Notes under the pieces: generated by a model | Told to the model about the DNA's origin: nothing | The model's input: the letters and a program-made list of their open reading frames with translations, nothing else | Databases searched by the model: none | Position numbers and translations under genes: made by a program | Assembly: GCA_903813345.2 (NCBI GenBank) | Contig: CAIIXF020000001.1 | Coordinates: forward strand, 48,379,885 to 48,443,884 | Source: Owenia fusiformis | Taxonomy: Eukaryota; Annelida; Polychaeta; Sabellida; Oweniidae | DNA: 64,000 nt | Direction: 5' to 3' | Shown: in pieces, positions 13,801-24,012 of the stretch | Position numbering within the stretch: the first letter of the stretch is position 1 | How the letters are laid out: the number at the start of each line of letters is the position of its first letter

Positions 13801-13928
13801 CTGTTAGCATTAACTGGATGCATCTACACAAAGGGGAACCTAAACGCTGTGAATGTGGATACTGGTTCAAACTAGAGGCCAAGAAACCTGAAAAATTAGC
13901 TGTTGAACTGAAACAAGCACATCATTAA
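4717..13928 (+). CDS. COX5B: Cytochrome c oxidase subunit 5B (3 coding exons joined)
   Basis: Join 4717-4834, 13027-13115, 13689-13928; 148 residues. This is the nuclear-encoded, zinc-binding, matrix-facing subunit of respiratory complex IV. Residues 1-24 are basic and hydroxylated with no acidic residue (MASIIFRNARLVIQRTAQ), as in a mitochondrial presequence. The fold is recognised from residues 70-148: DPFEMNVMQMGKG, IPSLYEKRLVGCICEED, HLHKGEPKRCECGYWFKL. Zinc ligands are Cys101, Cys103, Cys123 and Cys125. The second pair is C-x-C where human has C-x2-C. All splice sites are GT-AG and the phases agree (phase 1 after exon 1, phase 0 after exon 2). Intron 1 is 8.2 kb and full of transposons. 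The gene is complete and appears functional. Confidence 0.95.
5224..8180. mobile_element. 3-kb element with 237-bp terminal inverted repeats
   Basis: 5224-5460 is the near-perfect inverse complement of 7944-8180, beginning CTCCTTGTTAACTG at each end. A TA dinucleotide sits directly outside both ends, consistent with a TA target duplication but too short to prove it. The ~2.5-kb interior has no transposase-like open frame. It includes a C-rich CCCGTCCCG stretch near 6190 and a ~200-bp segment (6785-6985) that is repeated at 8478-8668. It lies in COX5B intron 1. Confidence 0.75.
8673..9706. mobile_element. hAT-like MITE, family A copy 2
   Basis: An exact 8-bp duplication ATCTAGAA flanks it (8665-8672 and 9707-9714). 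Inverted termini of about 270 bp start AGGGTTTGTAGAAAAA and include GGGTACCGGGTA, TGAGCTAGAAGCTTC and TATTTTCATTGG landmarks shared with 3710-4517. A second inverted pair inside it (about 8945-9005 and 9227-9280, with GGCGTAGCCAGGAGG) suggests a nested small element. No coding capacity. Confidence 0.8.
9771..10220. mobile_element. 450-bp MITE, family B copy 1 (type copy)
   Basis: Its 24-bp inverted termini read CTTTCAATTACCCAAATGCG at the left and the near-inverse at the right. The interior has GGGGAATCTCCCCGAGC and AAAAGATATTTC landmarks. Decayed relatives lie at about 53631-53945, 54635-54940 and 55750-56098. No target duplication is obvious. Confidence 0.65.
10893..12044. other. COX5B intron 1, nothing recognised
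   Basis: Non-coding intron DNA with no clear repeat structure. Confidence 0.5.
12045..12406. mobile_element. Small MITE with about 30-bp inverted termini
   Basis: TTATACCACTCTAAGT with AATTACAGTTG at the left matches the inverse of the right end (12374-12406). Inside is a 41-bp direct duplication (12218-12258 and 12259-12299) containing ACGTCATAAATGGTTC; the first unit holds a perfect TGACGTCA at 12234-12241. Confidence 0.5.
12412..12554. repeat. 143-bp imperfect palindrome
   Basis: The outer arms TTATATAATGGTTC and GAACCATTATATAA are perfect inverse complements. The middle contains CTCGTTCGCTACGCTCAC between AT-rich arms. It abuts the MITE at 12045-12406 and may be part of it. Confidence 0.55.
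12555..13026. other. COX5B intron 1, 3' part, nothing recognised
   Basis: Non-coding; ends in the polypyrimidine-AG acceptor before exon 2. Confidence 0.5.
13027..13115 (+). CDS. COX5B: COX5B coding exon 2
   Basis: Acceptor TTCCAG before 13027, donor GTAATT at 13116. Encodes residues 40-69, including LGQSVGAERYEQLMRLAGNE. The phase-1 entry fits exon 1. Confidence 0.9.
13689..13928 (+). CDS. COX5B: COX5B coding exon 3 (zinc-binding domain)
   Basis: Acceptor TTTCCAG before 13689; TAA stop 13926-13928. Encodes residues 70-148 with all four zinc cysteines. Confidence 0.95.
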   Translation, partial: DPFEMNVMQMGKGTKSEPTAIPSLYEKRLVGCICEEDAVSINWMHLHKGEPKRCECGYWFKLEAKKPEKLAVELKQAHH

Positions 13929-14436
13929 AAATATAGGACTTAGCCAATTGATAGACTATTTAATTTGATCGGGTTGATTTAAAAATGTGAATCTAAACAG
14001 TTTGAAGATGTATACGTAACCAGTGGTAACCAGTGGTAACCAGTGGTAACCAATGGTACTTGTTACTTCAAGTAGATAAATGTTGGATGATTGATAGAAT
14101 CCTTTTTGTATCAATTCTGTGTATACATAATACAAAGCTTTTTTTCACCATTGTCTAAAACTGCCAAATATGTCAAATTGTGATTCCAAGCCATTACCTG
14201 AAATTGATTGAAAGTGACTTGAATTTGTGTACATTTGATATGTAATTTATGAAATCTATTTTGTGCCTACTCACTTTGAACCACTGCTTTCATGTAAACT
14301 AACCTGCATTTCAGTCATGGTTGAGGGTTCAACTGCAGTCATGTTAAAAATGGTTTACTGTTTGAAAGTACCATGTGTGCACCTTATATGTATTATTGAC
14401 AGCATCACATGTTGAGAACTTGAACATTGAAATAAA
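13929..14436 (+). other. COX5B 3' untranslated region
   Basis: Runs from the stop codon to a likely poly(A) signal AATAAA at 14431-14436. It contains four tandem copies of the 10-mer CAGTGGTAAC (about 14016-14058). Confidence 0.5.
14016..14058. repeat. Tandem 10-bp repeat, four copies
   Basis: GTAACCAGTG repeats back to back, with the last copy slightly changed. Confidence 0.85.
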
Positions 14437-14634
14437 TGTATATCCAGGATATCTCTGTTACACAACTTGAAATAGAGTTTTTGTTTTATGATTAGAAAGT
14501 TCACTTCAATTAGAAAGGTTGTAACTTCTATAAATATATCCCATTGATGACAAACGAATATTGATTCAAAAAGAGAACAAATGCAGTTTTGAGGACTTCA
14601 CCAGATTAATAGTTTCAGAATCCAGGGTAATCCA

Positions 14635-15154
14635 GTTGAGGTAGCTTGTGAATTCAATTCTTGTGTGTGATGGGGGATTTATGTCTGTGGATACTTAGTA
14701 CATAGCTGTACACACACCATATCATATACCTACCAAGTTTACATCAGATAAAAGAGGGGTGGAGTAGACTGTTTGTTTTACAATATTTCCTAAAAAATCT
14801 AACAGTTCTGGATAATCATTTGATTTTAAACCTACAGATATTTATATTTTTCATTGTGGAATCTCTAAATGTGTATTGTGTTACACTTAAAGTGTCTGTT
14901 ACTCTGGAAAATACACAAAAATGAGCTTTTTTTACGATTCAAACTATAAAACAGTAGAAACACTAATAAATGAGAAATTAATGCGCAGCGCAATATGCCT
15001 GTCCCAGCACAACCATTTAGACATAGTTTTATGTCACCACCACAAGTGGTACTGTATGTTTTGTATGTTAATGCCTTGTCCAGCTATGTACTAAGTATCC
15101 ACAGATATAAATCCCCCATCACACACAAGAATTGAATTCACAAGCTACCTCAAC
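14635..15154. mobile_element. MITE with about 75-bp inverted termini
   Basis: The left arm GTTGAGGTAGCTTGTGAATT... (14635 to about 14712) is matched by its inverse complement ending at 15154. There is no clear target duplication and no coding capacity. It lies between COX5B and TARDBP. Confidence 0.7.
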
Positions 15155-15368
15155 AGGACCACACATAAACAGTGGTATCAAAATCTATCAAGTGCAGCTA
15201 TGCTTCCGCCAGTGCAACCTCCACCAGTGCCCAACAGAGAACATTATTTAAAAGCCAAGGCACACAAAAGTCACTAGTAATGGTAATGGCCAAATCTAGA
15301 ATATGCCAGTGCAGCAAGGGTCCCTTACGGCCAGAAGGTACAAAAGAGAGCAGCCAGATTTGTTACTA

Positions 15369-15800
15369 AAGCTAGCCGTACACCAATGGGACAATGTCCG
15401 TTTTGTCCCAACTTGTCCGCTCTTGTCCCCTGGACCTCATGGGACAATGTCCCATTTTGTCCGATGATGTCTGGAATATAGGGCCATTTTGTCTGAAAAT
15501 GGTCATATGATCATCACGTGATGAAATGCCCTTCATTTGTCCAGTAATGTCCCAAGAAAAGAATCAACATGTTCATTCTTTTCTTGGGACATATATGGAC
15601 AACTTTGGACAACTTGGGACAATGTTTCGGGGACAACAAGGGACAACGTGGGAGAATGTCTCCTGATGTCCCAACTAAGAATGTCCCATGGGAATGAACT
15701 TGTCCGAACTTGTCCCTTTATGTCCCATGAAAATAGTTAACTCAATAACTCCCTTGAATGCTTGATGTTCTATCATGTCCCACTGGTGTATGGCTAGCTT
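15369..15800. mobile_element. MITE rich in TGTCCC motifs
   Basis: The inverted ends AAGCTAGCCGTACACCAATG and CTGGTGTATGGCTAGCTT face each other. The interior carries more than a dozen TGTCCC or GGGACA motifs in both orientations, likely subterminal protein-binding arrays. The short open frame across it is a by-product. Confidence 0.7.
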
Positions 15801-16247
15801 AAATGTCATTCTAGGGAGCCTACAATTGTGAGCGACATTTTGGAGAACTGAAAAAGTAGAAAGAATCTTGTAAAAATGGCAGCCATGGCTATTTGATGGG
15901 ATTTGCTACACTTTGGCGTTGCTATTTAATTATCTAGTATTCTCTATATTAGAGGGGCTGACTTACTCCCGTGAATTTATACTGCCAGACTCATTCAAAG
16001 TGTGGACACAAGATCAACATTGTTTAAATTTATCTACTGGAAAAGGGGAATGAAAAAATGTCAAATTGCCAGGTAATTAGCCACCAGCTGTTCAGTTATT
16101 GAAAATCCTGCAACAGTGTCTTCCTATCGATCACGTGACTACACAAGGAGGCCATTTTTGTTTAGAAAAGTTGATTTAAATTTCAGTCTTATTTTATCTC
16201 AATATATCAAACTGGAGGACGCAAGTAGCCCACAACCCACAAATAAC
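15801..16247 (+). promoter_or_regulatory. Probable TARDBP promoter and 5' untranslated region
   Basis: Non-coding DNA directly before the TARDBP start codon. An in-frame ATG exists at 16116, but the residues it would add are unlike TDP-43, whose family starts at the MSQYI/MSEYI position, so the start at 16248 is preferred. No TATA box is evident. Confidence 0.4.
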
Positions 16248-16485
16248 ATGTCTCAGTATATCCAAGTAGCCGAGGATGAATCTGACGAACCAATGGAAAT
16301 TCCCACTGAGGAGGACGGATCGATTTTATTGAGCACACTCAGTGCACAATTTCCAGCCGCTTGCGGACTGAAATACAGAAATCCAGAAACCGGCAACCTG
16401 AGAGGTTTGAGGATGGCTGATGGCAGAGTACATCCCCCAGACTCATATTGGGGAACAAACGTCTACTTTATCGTATATCCAAAAG
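16248..16485 (+). CDS. TARDBP: TARDBP coding exon 1
   Basis: N-terminal domain, residues 1-79 plus 1 nt; ends TATCCAAAAG before donor GTTAGA (16486). Confidence 0.9.
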
Positions 16486-19400
16486 GTTAGATCATGTCTA
16501 CTTACCATTTACTGATTTACTCTAGATTTATCGTCTTATTCTTTTGCCTGTACTTACTGAACACACGGACCTCTGCCAGAAAAGCTCCTCTGTGTCTAGG
16601 CTCAATAAATATACTCAAGGATAAGACACGAGATCTTCGGAAAATTTATTTTTCCTTGATTTTGGAGTCAGTTTTTCAATAAATATCACATGTCATACCT
16701 CAAACGATGCGTACTGTTGTTACCTTCAACTCCAATCACTAAAGCCAAACATCCAAGAAAGCGTCTGTTGATAAAAGCAAAAAATAAGCGAGCGTATATT
16801 TAATGGAGCACTTCGGCTATCTCCGTTGTTCAAATGATTATTCCCGAAGTCAAATGCCTTTTCTGAGAATGTGACGCCACTCCGGATGACGTCACATCAG
16901 AGATTACCGAGAAGTCCCATGACGTTTCTTTAAACTCCCGTAGAAACAATTACGATGGTTTATTAGGCTACGCGATTCTTTACTTTCATTGGCTGTTTGT
17001 TGCGATGTGACGTAATTTGAGAGACGAACAACATCGGACACTGCCGGAAATTACCGAAGTGCTCCATTATCTTTACGCTCTGAAAATTTGAAATAAATGT
17101 CCCGGGAAAAGTCGAATTACAGCGTCAATAATGGATATCATGCAACCATTCAAACTAATACATAAAGAAGAGATTACATGGTAAATATTGATCAATCAAT
17201 GTCTGACAGATGGAAAAAATAAAGGTCAGTACGAGGGTCATATTTTTGGGTGGTCATTTTTTTGATGTGCCATTTTTGGCTCGTGTCTCATCTTCCCATT
17301 TATCCATTGAGCCTACTACCAACAGGGGCTGGATCTGGCTCCGGATCTGTGACTGAACACACCTGGCTCAAAAGCCAGCTGACACACCGTTAGAATATAC
17401 CGGCTTGTGAAGCGTTTTTCCCCAACTTCCAGCTGGTGCGCTGGCATAAGTAACGGTATTTAGGAAGATAATTGAATATTACTTGCCCCTTTTTTGATGC
17501 GTGGTGTCAACAAGTCCTATTTGTTGTGTAATTTGCAGTTAAATTGGAGAAATTTCTGTTCCGGCGCGCACCATCTTTTAATTTTGGCGCATGCGCTCAT
17601 AAACTTCTCTTCATTGCAACGCCAACGGAACTTCCCAGAGCTGACTTCTGTCAGCTCGGTAGAGTAAGCCTGTACGATCACAACATGGGAGAATTTTCTA
17701 CGCTTCTTACACTAAGATACCTATTTCAATAGATTTTCTTTTGCGAAAACACGATTTCGCGGCTATTAAATTTCGCGAATTTCACAAGTTTGAAATTCAT
17801 CACTATTCCAGGAATTCTCGAGCTACCCGTGTGTAAATTAAGTTAGATGTACAGTAATTGGACTTACCTGATGTCATATTTGGATGAGATTTACAATAAC
17901 TGGGATCTTTATCATCGGCAAGCTGCATATCAACCTCTATTGCATCGTCATTTTTAATATTAAAGCAAAAGTGCGAGCGAACTGTCGATTAAATTTTTTA
18001 GCAGCGCTTGAATTTCCATTCAGAAGTGCGTGTCGGGCTATGTTTGCCCTTTCTGCATTGTACACTTTATATGTTCCACGCTTGGACTTCATGTTATTTT
18101 TAGCAATTTGAACTTCAGTTTCTATAATATCGTCGATGTCATTATTAAGCCTAGGCCCATTGGTAGTAGTTGGCCTGACTAGCCAACGTAAAATAGACAT
18201 GTTGGTGGAAATCATCCAATTGATCACCTAATAACACTAGACGAAACGTTTTACACAAAACGAAATGCATCAGAGCCCTGGGTAAAAACAAATTCCCGGG
18301 GATTTAATTGGCAATTTCGCGACGATAATTTTTCGCGATTTTAACACCCTCGCGAAAAGCGCGAAACTAAATTGCACGCGAATAATACCGGGCGTACAGT
18401 ATTTAGTCCCTCGCTTTTGTTACGTTAACGATCTTCATGAATATTGCCAATGTGACAATATTCATGAAGATCGTCCACTTGCAAAAATTTTCAAAATAAG
18501 CCACAACAGAAATGATTGAAATCATGTACTGCAAAATATATTGTACTCAGAAGAAATGTTTTGTGATGCTTTTTGATTGGTTGATCAACTTGAATTCACG
18601 TGGTATCACTTGTGCCAAGACAAAAATATCACAGATATTGATCAAAATTAATGATTCTGCAAGTCAGTGCCTCAAAGTCACTTCTTCCCATGTTCCACAA
18701 AAGCAGAATTCTCTATATATTACTTGATACAGAATAAGCCCATTAAAAAAAACATTCACTAAAACATTCAAGTACAAGAATGATACAAATAATCTGATAA
18801 TAGTTTTACAAAGCAAAGAATTTTTAACCTCTGACAAGCAGAATTCTTATGTCACCATGGCACTGCATGTGTTAGGGTCTCCAACTGTTTTGTGATGGCA
18901 TCTGGCAGTCAGGCATCTGTAACAAATAGCATGTGGTGACATTTTGCCTTGTTGTTTCTGTGAAACATTATTTACGTAACTGCTTACCATCAAACTAGCT
19001 TCAGATTATTTTAAGACTCATAGTATTGATATTTCCATGTTGATTTTTGTAGCTGAGAATAAAAGAAAGGGAGAGGACTCATTGGAAAATCCAATGGCTA
19101 AAACAAAGCGCATTGATAGCAAGAAATGTACAGATTTGATCATCTTGGGACTACCTTGGAAGAGTACAGAAGAAGATATAAAAGATTACTTCAAGCAATT
19201 TGGAGAAGTTATTATGGTCCAGGTATGCTAATAATTTGTTTCAATATATCATGGTTATATAGGGAATGACTCCTTCTGTACGTATGTACATACGTCCATC
19301 CATCTGGGCAATAACTCATCATGAGCCCAATTTTGTTCATATTTTGTCATATTCATTCTAATAAATGCACAGTGCATCTCCCAAATTCTCTTAGAGGAGA

Positions 19401-22400
19401 TGTCCAGAGATTACAAAATCCAGGGGATTTTTGAAAGACCGATGTATGGGCAATAATAGGGTATTCATGATTTTCCTCTTTATATGTTATTCTATGATTT
19501 TTACAATAACTGAAAAAGTAGTAGAAGGGTCTTCTCAAATATCTACTCAAAATATGGGACATTATTACATTAGATCTCAAATATAGTATTAATGTTTTGT
19601 GCCTTTGAAACTGCTAAATGGTAAAATTGGTGGACATTTTGATATCTTCAATGTCTGTCTTTATTATCTGCAAATCAAGGGTAGAGTAGATGGTAAATAT
19701 TATATTGTGACATATACATCATTGGGATTTGCTACTTCGTGGAGTTGCTGATTTCTTAAGGACAGGGTGCATGTTGGAAATTTTCTGCATTCCTCAATTG
19801 AGTCACATGTTATTTTTCAAACATGAATAACTCCTTCCCCACATTGTCTACATCTTCCAAGTTTGCACAAAGAGTGCACCTTTGTGCCTAGAAAAGCCTT
19901 GTGAGAAGGTTTGTTTTGGAAAATGTATAAAAAATGAGAAAATTCAGTGAAAAAAAATTCTGAAAATTTTCTGATTTTTTTCACTGAATTTTCTTGTTTT
20001 TTATACACTTTATCAAAACATTCTTCTCACAAGTCTTTTCTAGGCACATAAGTGCACTCTTTGTGCAAAACTGGAATATAAAGACAATGAAGAGAAGGAG
20101 TGATTCTTGTTTGAAAAATAACATGTGACTCAATTGATGATTTGCGATCACCGAATGGATTCTGTCTTTTAGTGACGTCACAATTAGGTCACACAGCTTT
20201 AGATGCTTGATTTTGAGAGATTATCTTCTATATTTCGTGCTTTATTGATTTATTTTTCACGAAAGCGTTCTATTTGACTAGATCAACATTCATGCTAAGC
20301 ACATACCAAGTCTAAGGTCTTACTGACATGATTTAGATAGCGGTTTAGCGCCCCCCGATTTTGACAAAAACGGGGGGCGCTTATAGGCATCGATGTTTAG
20401 TATGAATTTCACCCAAACTTCGCATATATGTAGACATACTCATGATCTAGTCAAATAGGCATACCTGGTAAATATCCGACCCATGGTTTTTATATAAGAA
20501 ACGACAATATTTTTAGCTCAAAACTGCCACGTGTCCGCCATTTCGTGATTCCATCATGTCTAATATCATTTCTATATGACGTCATACCAATAAGACGAAA
20601 TACGTGACAACAGTATCCATAAACAAAATTCCTGAATTCTGATCGCAAAAGGTCAATTGAGGAATGCAGAAAATTTCCCATCATGCACCCTGACCTTAAT
20701 GAAAATTAAAACGTTTTTTCGATTGTCTCATCACCTTAGGTTAGTGATTTTGTATATAAAAATCCTATTGTATATTAAATATTCATGCTGGCTTTTCATT
20801 AACAACAACTTTTGAAAACACCACATTTATTTTCCAGGTAAAGAAAGACTTGAAGGGACAATCTAAAGGATTTGGTTTTGTGAGGTTTGCAAGTGTGGAG
20901 GCCCAGTACAAATGCATGTCACAGCGACATATGATTGATGGACGATGGTGTGATGTACGCATCCCCAACTCCAAGGTATATATCATTGATTGTGGAGGTT
21001 GAATAAACCAGCAACAAAATCTAGGGTTTTGTCAATAGAAACGAGGCATATTTTGCTGTAATAGAGCATGCAGGTCACAGTCAAAATTGGAATTGTGGCT
21101 CCTCGTGTGTTCTGAACCGGGGTTCAGAAGCAGGTAAAATCATACCAATGGTAGGTGTTGAATTGCAACATATATGAGTGTTTAAAATAGACTAATTTGC
21201 TTCAAAGGCAGACAGGTTAGTATGGAAATAACAAAATAAAGTGTACTTTAAGAGTACAGGGAAACAATGTTGTCAGTGTATTGATATTACCAGTTGCACA
21301 AAGAGCTACATTGAACCACTGACAATAGATCTTCATTTACGACATTGCAGCCCTGTTCCCTGAATCGTAATGCAATATGCAGTATAACAATAGAAGAGTA
21401 TTTTTATGTTAACACCTTGGTGAGGAAACAACAGTGAATGCTTATTTTGATCCTGTTCAATAGACAAGTTTTTACTCTGTTGTAGTTTATTTTGAGAATA
21501 AAATCCAACTTTTTAAAATCAATTGATCCTGATGATGTTGAGCTACTCTCAGGTATTGAGAGTATGTTCCATTGTTAACACTTATTTCATTGAGTACATT
21601 ATGTTGTTGATGGGATTATGTAAATGAGGTCAACAATCATTGCAGAACATTGTAAAACTCCTTTTAAAGGTCTTTTTATAAATCAGTCCATATTCTTCAT
21701 AGCATATTGAAGTCAAGGGTATACACTTTCATTAATGACACAGGTAATGTTTTGGCTTGGACATAGAGCCTTTGGCTCAGTAATGTCTTCTTAGAAATAC
21801 GATACAATAATAACCCTTAAAAATTGTTAACTACATTACAAATGATTGAATCACTTCATCGTCAACATGGACTTGAAGAGTTGTACTGAGAATCTTGTTG
21901 TAGTGTTTGATATTACCAGATTACATGCTCATGCTCAATTTTCTACATTCATTCATTGTCCTTTCCTTTCAACTTAATGCTTACCAACATCTGTTAGGTT
22001 CACACTGAGACTTACAATGAATGCTGTTGATTTGTCTGTCAGTGTGGGTAGCTCTCTAGAATATTGATGCGCTGTTGTGTTGTATATACATAAAATAATT
22101 GATATGATTTTTGTTTGTCTACAGGAAGGTAGTATGCAACAGAATTTGAACAGAAAGGTGTTTGTTGGGCGATGCACAGATGATATGACTGCCGATGATT
22201 TGCGTAGCTATTTTTCCAAGTATGGTGAGGTGTGTGATGTGTTTATATCCAAACCATTCCGTGGATTTGCATTTGTTACATTCACGGATGCAGACATTGC
22301 CCAGAGCTTGTGTGGGGATGATCATATAATTAATGGCACTAGTGTGCATATTAGCACTGCCTCTCCTAAGAACTTTGAGCAAAAACATCAACAAAACAAG

Positions 22401-22946
22401 CAAGGGAATTGGGGTAATCGTGGAGGTGGGCAAGGAAATATGGGTGGCAATAGTAATAATGGTCCGATGGTCGGTGCTAGTAATATGGGGAACATGGGTG
22501 GAAATATGGGTGGCAATATGGGGAACATGGGTGGAAATATGGGAAATTTGGGTGCGAATATGCCACCATTTAATTTGAACCCAGCAATGTTGGCTGCTGC
22601 CCAGGCTTGCCTGGCTGGTCAGGCTGGGTGGGGGCTCTTGGGGATGAACATGGGAGGTAACATGGGAGGAGCTAATATGGGAATGGGAGGAGGGGGAGGT
22701 AGTGGTAGTGGGGGAGATTCTGGGAATCAAGGAGCTGGAAATCAAACAAGTTTTGGGAGTAATATGGGGGGTAGTTCAGGTGGAGGGAGTAGTGGGGGTA
22801 GTAACAGTCAAGGGGGGTTTAACATGGGAGGCTGGAACTCTGGGGGCGACTCAAATGAGAGTAGCAACAACTCATGGGGTGGAAATAACTTGAATAAAGG
22901 GAGTTCAGGGGGTGGTGGAAGTGGAGGAGGGAGTGGATGGAATTAG
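16248..22946 (+). CDS. TARDBP: TAR DNA-binding protein 43, TDP-43 (4 coding exons joined)
   Basis: Join 16248-16485, 19053-19222, 20838-20975, 22125-22946; 455 residues. A nuclear hnRNP-type protein binding UG-rich RNA and controlling splicing and RNA stability. Residues 1-79 are the ubiquitin-like N-terminal oligomerisation domain ([28 protein letters not shown]). A bipartite nuclear signal spans about 83-99 (KRK...KTKR). RRM1 spans about 105-180 with RNP1 KGFGFVRF (146-153) and [15 protein letters not shown]2 spans about 194-262 with KVFVGRC and GFAFVTF. The tail is Gly/Asn/Met/Ser-rich and holds a conserved hydrophobic helix ([10 protein letters not shown], from residue 334), the vertebrate phase-separation helix. 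The whole tail is in the last exon. Splice phases agree. Confidence 0.96.
16803..17067. mobile_element. TA-flanked MITE in TARDBP intron 1
   Basis: The inverted ends ATGGAGCACTTCGG and CCGAAGTGCTCCAT are flanked by TA on both sides (16801-16802, 17068-17069), a Tc1/mariner-type signature. The interior has TGACGTCAC and TGACGTAA motifs. Non-coding. Confidence 0.65.
17640..17735. repeat. Fragment related to hAT-like family II
   Basis: The stretch GCCTGTACGATCACAACATG and what follows matches the end regions of 26944-27689 (at about 26987) and, more weakly, 58757-59315. Only one side is preserved. Confidence 0.5.
17740..18412 (-). mobile_element. Probable transposon remnant with a helix-turn-helix-like fragment
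   Basis: CGCGAAA-type motifs cluster at both edges (17750-17790 and 18310-18390). On the - strand, roughly 18110-17950, an open segment reads [20 protein letters not shown] followed by [14 protein letters not shown]. Its pattern (basic start, then [13 protein letters not shown]) looks like the DNA-binding segment of an invertebrate transposase. Family and completeness are uncertain. Confidence 0.4.
18429..18473. repeat. Perfect 18-bp hairpin, 9-nt loop
   Basis: CGATCTTCATGAATATTG (18429-18446) and its exact inverse complement (18456-18473) surround the loop CCAATGTGA. It lies in TARDBP intron 1, right after the 17740-18412 remnant. Confidence 0.9.
19053..19222 (+). CDS. TARDBP: TARDBP coding exon 2
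   Basis: Acceptor TTTGTAG before 19053, donor GTATGC at 19223. Encodes the nuclear signal and first half of RRM1 ([16 protein letters not shown]). Confidence 0.93.
19760..20695. mobile_element. TTAA-flanked element with an internal 350-bp palindrome
   Basis: The outer inverted ends read GGACAGGGTGCATG... and ...CATGCACCCTGACC, with TTAA immediately outside each (19756-19759 and 20696-20699), as in piggyBac or Kolobok elements. The ~45-bp ends include AATTTTCTGCATTCCTC. The interior holds a long near-perfect palindrome (about 19795-20142, CTCAATTGAGTCACATG arms) and a second hairpin (20347-20381, GCGCCCCCCG arms). No transposase is encoded. It sits in TARDBP intron 2. Confidence 0.75.
20347..20381. 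repeat. GC-rich hairpin inside the TTAA element
   Basis: The arms AGCGCCCCCCG and CGGGGGGCGCT are perfect over 11 bp with a 13-nt loop. This is a strong GC spike in AT-rich surroundings. Confidence 0.85.
20838..20975 (+). CDS. TARDBP: TARDBP coding exon 3
   Basis: Acceptor TTTCCAG before 20838, donor GTATAT at 20976. Encodes the second half of RRM1 with RNP1 and [13 protein letters not shown]. Confidence 0.95.
20976..22124 (+). other. TARDBP intron 3, nothing recognised
   Basis: Non-coding. One short hairpin is present (TTCTGAACC at 21110-21118, GGTTCAGAA at 21121-21129). Confidence 0.6.
22125..22946 (+). CDS. TARDBP: TARDBP coding exon 4 (RRM2 and glycine-rich tail)
   Basis: Acceptor CTACAG before 22125; TAG stop 22944-22946. 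Encodes residues 183-455: RRM2, then NMGGNMGG-type repeats, the conserved helix and a Ser/Gly/Asn-rich end. Confidence 0.96.
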   Translation, partial: EGSMQQNLNRKVFVGRCTDDMTADDLRSYFSKYGEVCDVFISKPFRGFAFVTFTDADIAQSLCGDDHIINGTSVHISTASPKNFEQKHQQNKQGNWGNRGGGQGNMGGNSNNGPMVGASNMGNMGGNMGGNMGNMGGNMGNLGANMPPFNLNPAMLAAAQACLAGQAGWGLLGMNMGGNMGGANMGMGGGGGSGSGGDSGNQGAGNQTSFGSNMGGSSGGGSSGGSNSQGGFNMGGWNSGGDSNESSNNSWGGNNLNKGSSGGGGSGGGSGWN

Positions 22947-23529
22947 ACATCATGGGAATATAATATTCAAATTGAACATAATGACTTGAAACACGTGGAG
23001 AACTCAAGAGTGATAAAGCCAGAGTGATGTTTTTATGATTTTGTTGGTTCTAATACATGTGTGTATTAGAAAGATGAGAAGTGAACGCCATGTTGAAAGA
23101 GCCTGTAGCTTGTTGCAAGTTATGTATGAAAATATGTTTCTGTGTTTCCATCCTTCCTTATCATTCAGTAATCTCATGCAATTTCACACCAGAAGGATGA
23201 AGACTCTTGAATTAGAAAATATTTTTCATGACTTCAGTCTTTTAGTGATTGATTTTAAAATAGATGTGAGAAGGTGCTTCGAGTTGTTTTGAAGTGTGCA
23301 AAGAAATGCTGGATACATGTACTGTAAGATGTTGTATATATAAACTAAGTATATATTATAGAGAATATAATGTGTGTTGTTGATGTTGAGACATTATGAC
23401 CGTTTGTGTTCAAACACTCATTCAGCAAGTGTGACTTTACATTAATGTAAATGTATGTTCAGAATGTGCTTCACATGTAAGACATGTGAAAAGTTTGTGT
23501 TTTGGTTGATAATGAGTTCTATAAATAAA
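22947..23529 (+). other. TARDBP 3' untranslated region
   Basis: Ends at a likely AATAAA signal (23524-23529). Contains short UG-rich runs (about 23058-23064 and 23371-23387), the motif TDP-43 itself prefers. Confidence 0.55.
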
Positions 23530-23748
23530 AAATGATGAATGATGAAATATCTCTTTGTCATATTCATTGACGTGAAGCGAGTACTGTATTTAAGGTAATT
23601 TTCAACCCATTATAAAAAAATTAATAACACATCCAAATTACCAAGAGTACAGTTTAACAAACATTTAAGACATTACTAACAAATCATAATTTACTGCCTC
23701 TCATTCTATCTAACAGAATGACTGTATCTTGTGTTCAATCAAATCATT

Positions 23749-24009
23749 AGAGAGATTTCGCAACTCACTTATAGCAAGTTTATTATTCCCATATAATGTA
23801 TAACATATGAAGAATTCGATGACATCATTTATTCCTCAGCTCTTTATGTATAAGTGTGATAATCTTACATATAGACGATGATTTACTAGAATATCACACA
23901 TATGGACGTATAGAGCTGCGTAATAAATGATGACAAAATCCTATGCTTTATAAGTTATATGTTATACAGGAATAATAAACATGTAATAAGTGAGTTGCGA
24001 AATCTCTCT
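23749..24009. mobile_element. 260-bp palindromic MITE with ATT flanks
   Basis: The arms AGAGAGATTTCGCAACTCAC and GTGAGTTGCGAAATCTCTCT face each other across the element. ATT lies on both sides (23746-23748 and 24010-24012), which could be a 3-bp Harbinger-type duplication. Most of its length is self-complementary. Confidence 0.7.
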
Positions 24010-24012
24010 ATT

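Noticed and set aside
13622-13882. 86-codon open frame on the - strand
   Set aside because: Antisense shadow of COX5B exon 3.
16116-16247. In-frame N-terminal extension of TDP-43 from ATG 16116
   Set aside because: The extra residues are unlike any TDP-43; the family start MSQYI at 16248 is clear.
22119-22745. 208-codon open frame on the - strand
   Set aside because: It is antisense to the TARDBP exon 4 glycine-rich tail; GGN-rich codons give few stops on the opposite strand. No recognisable protein.
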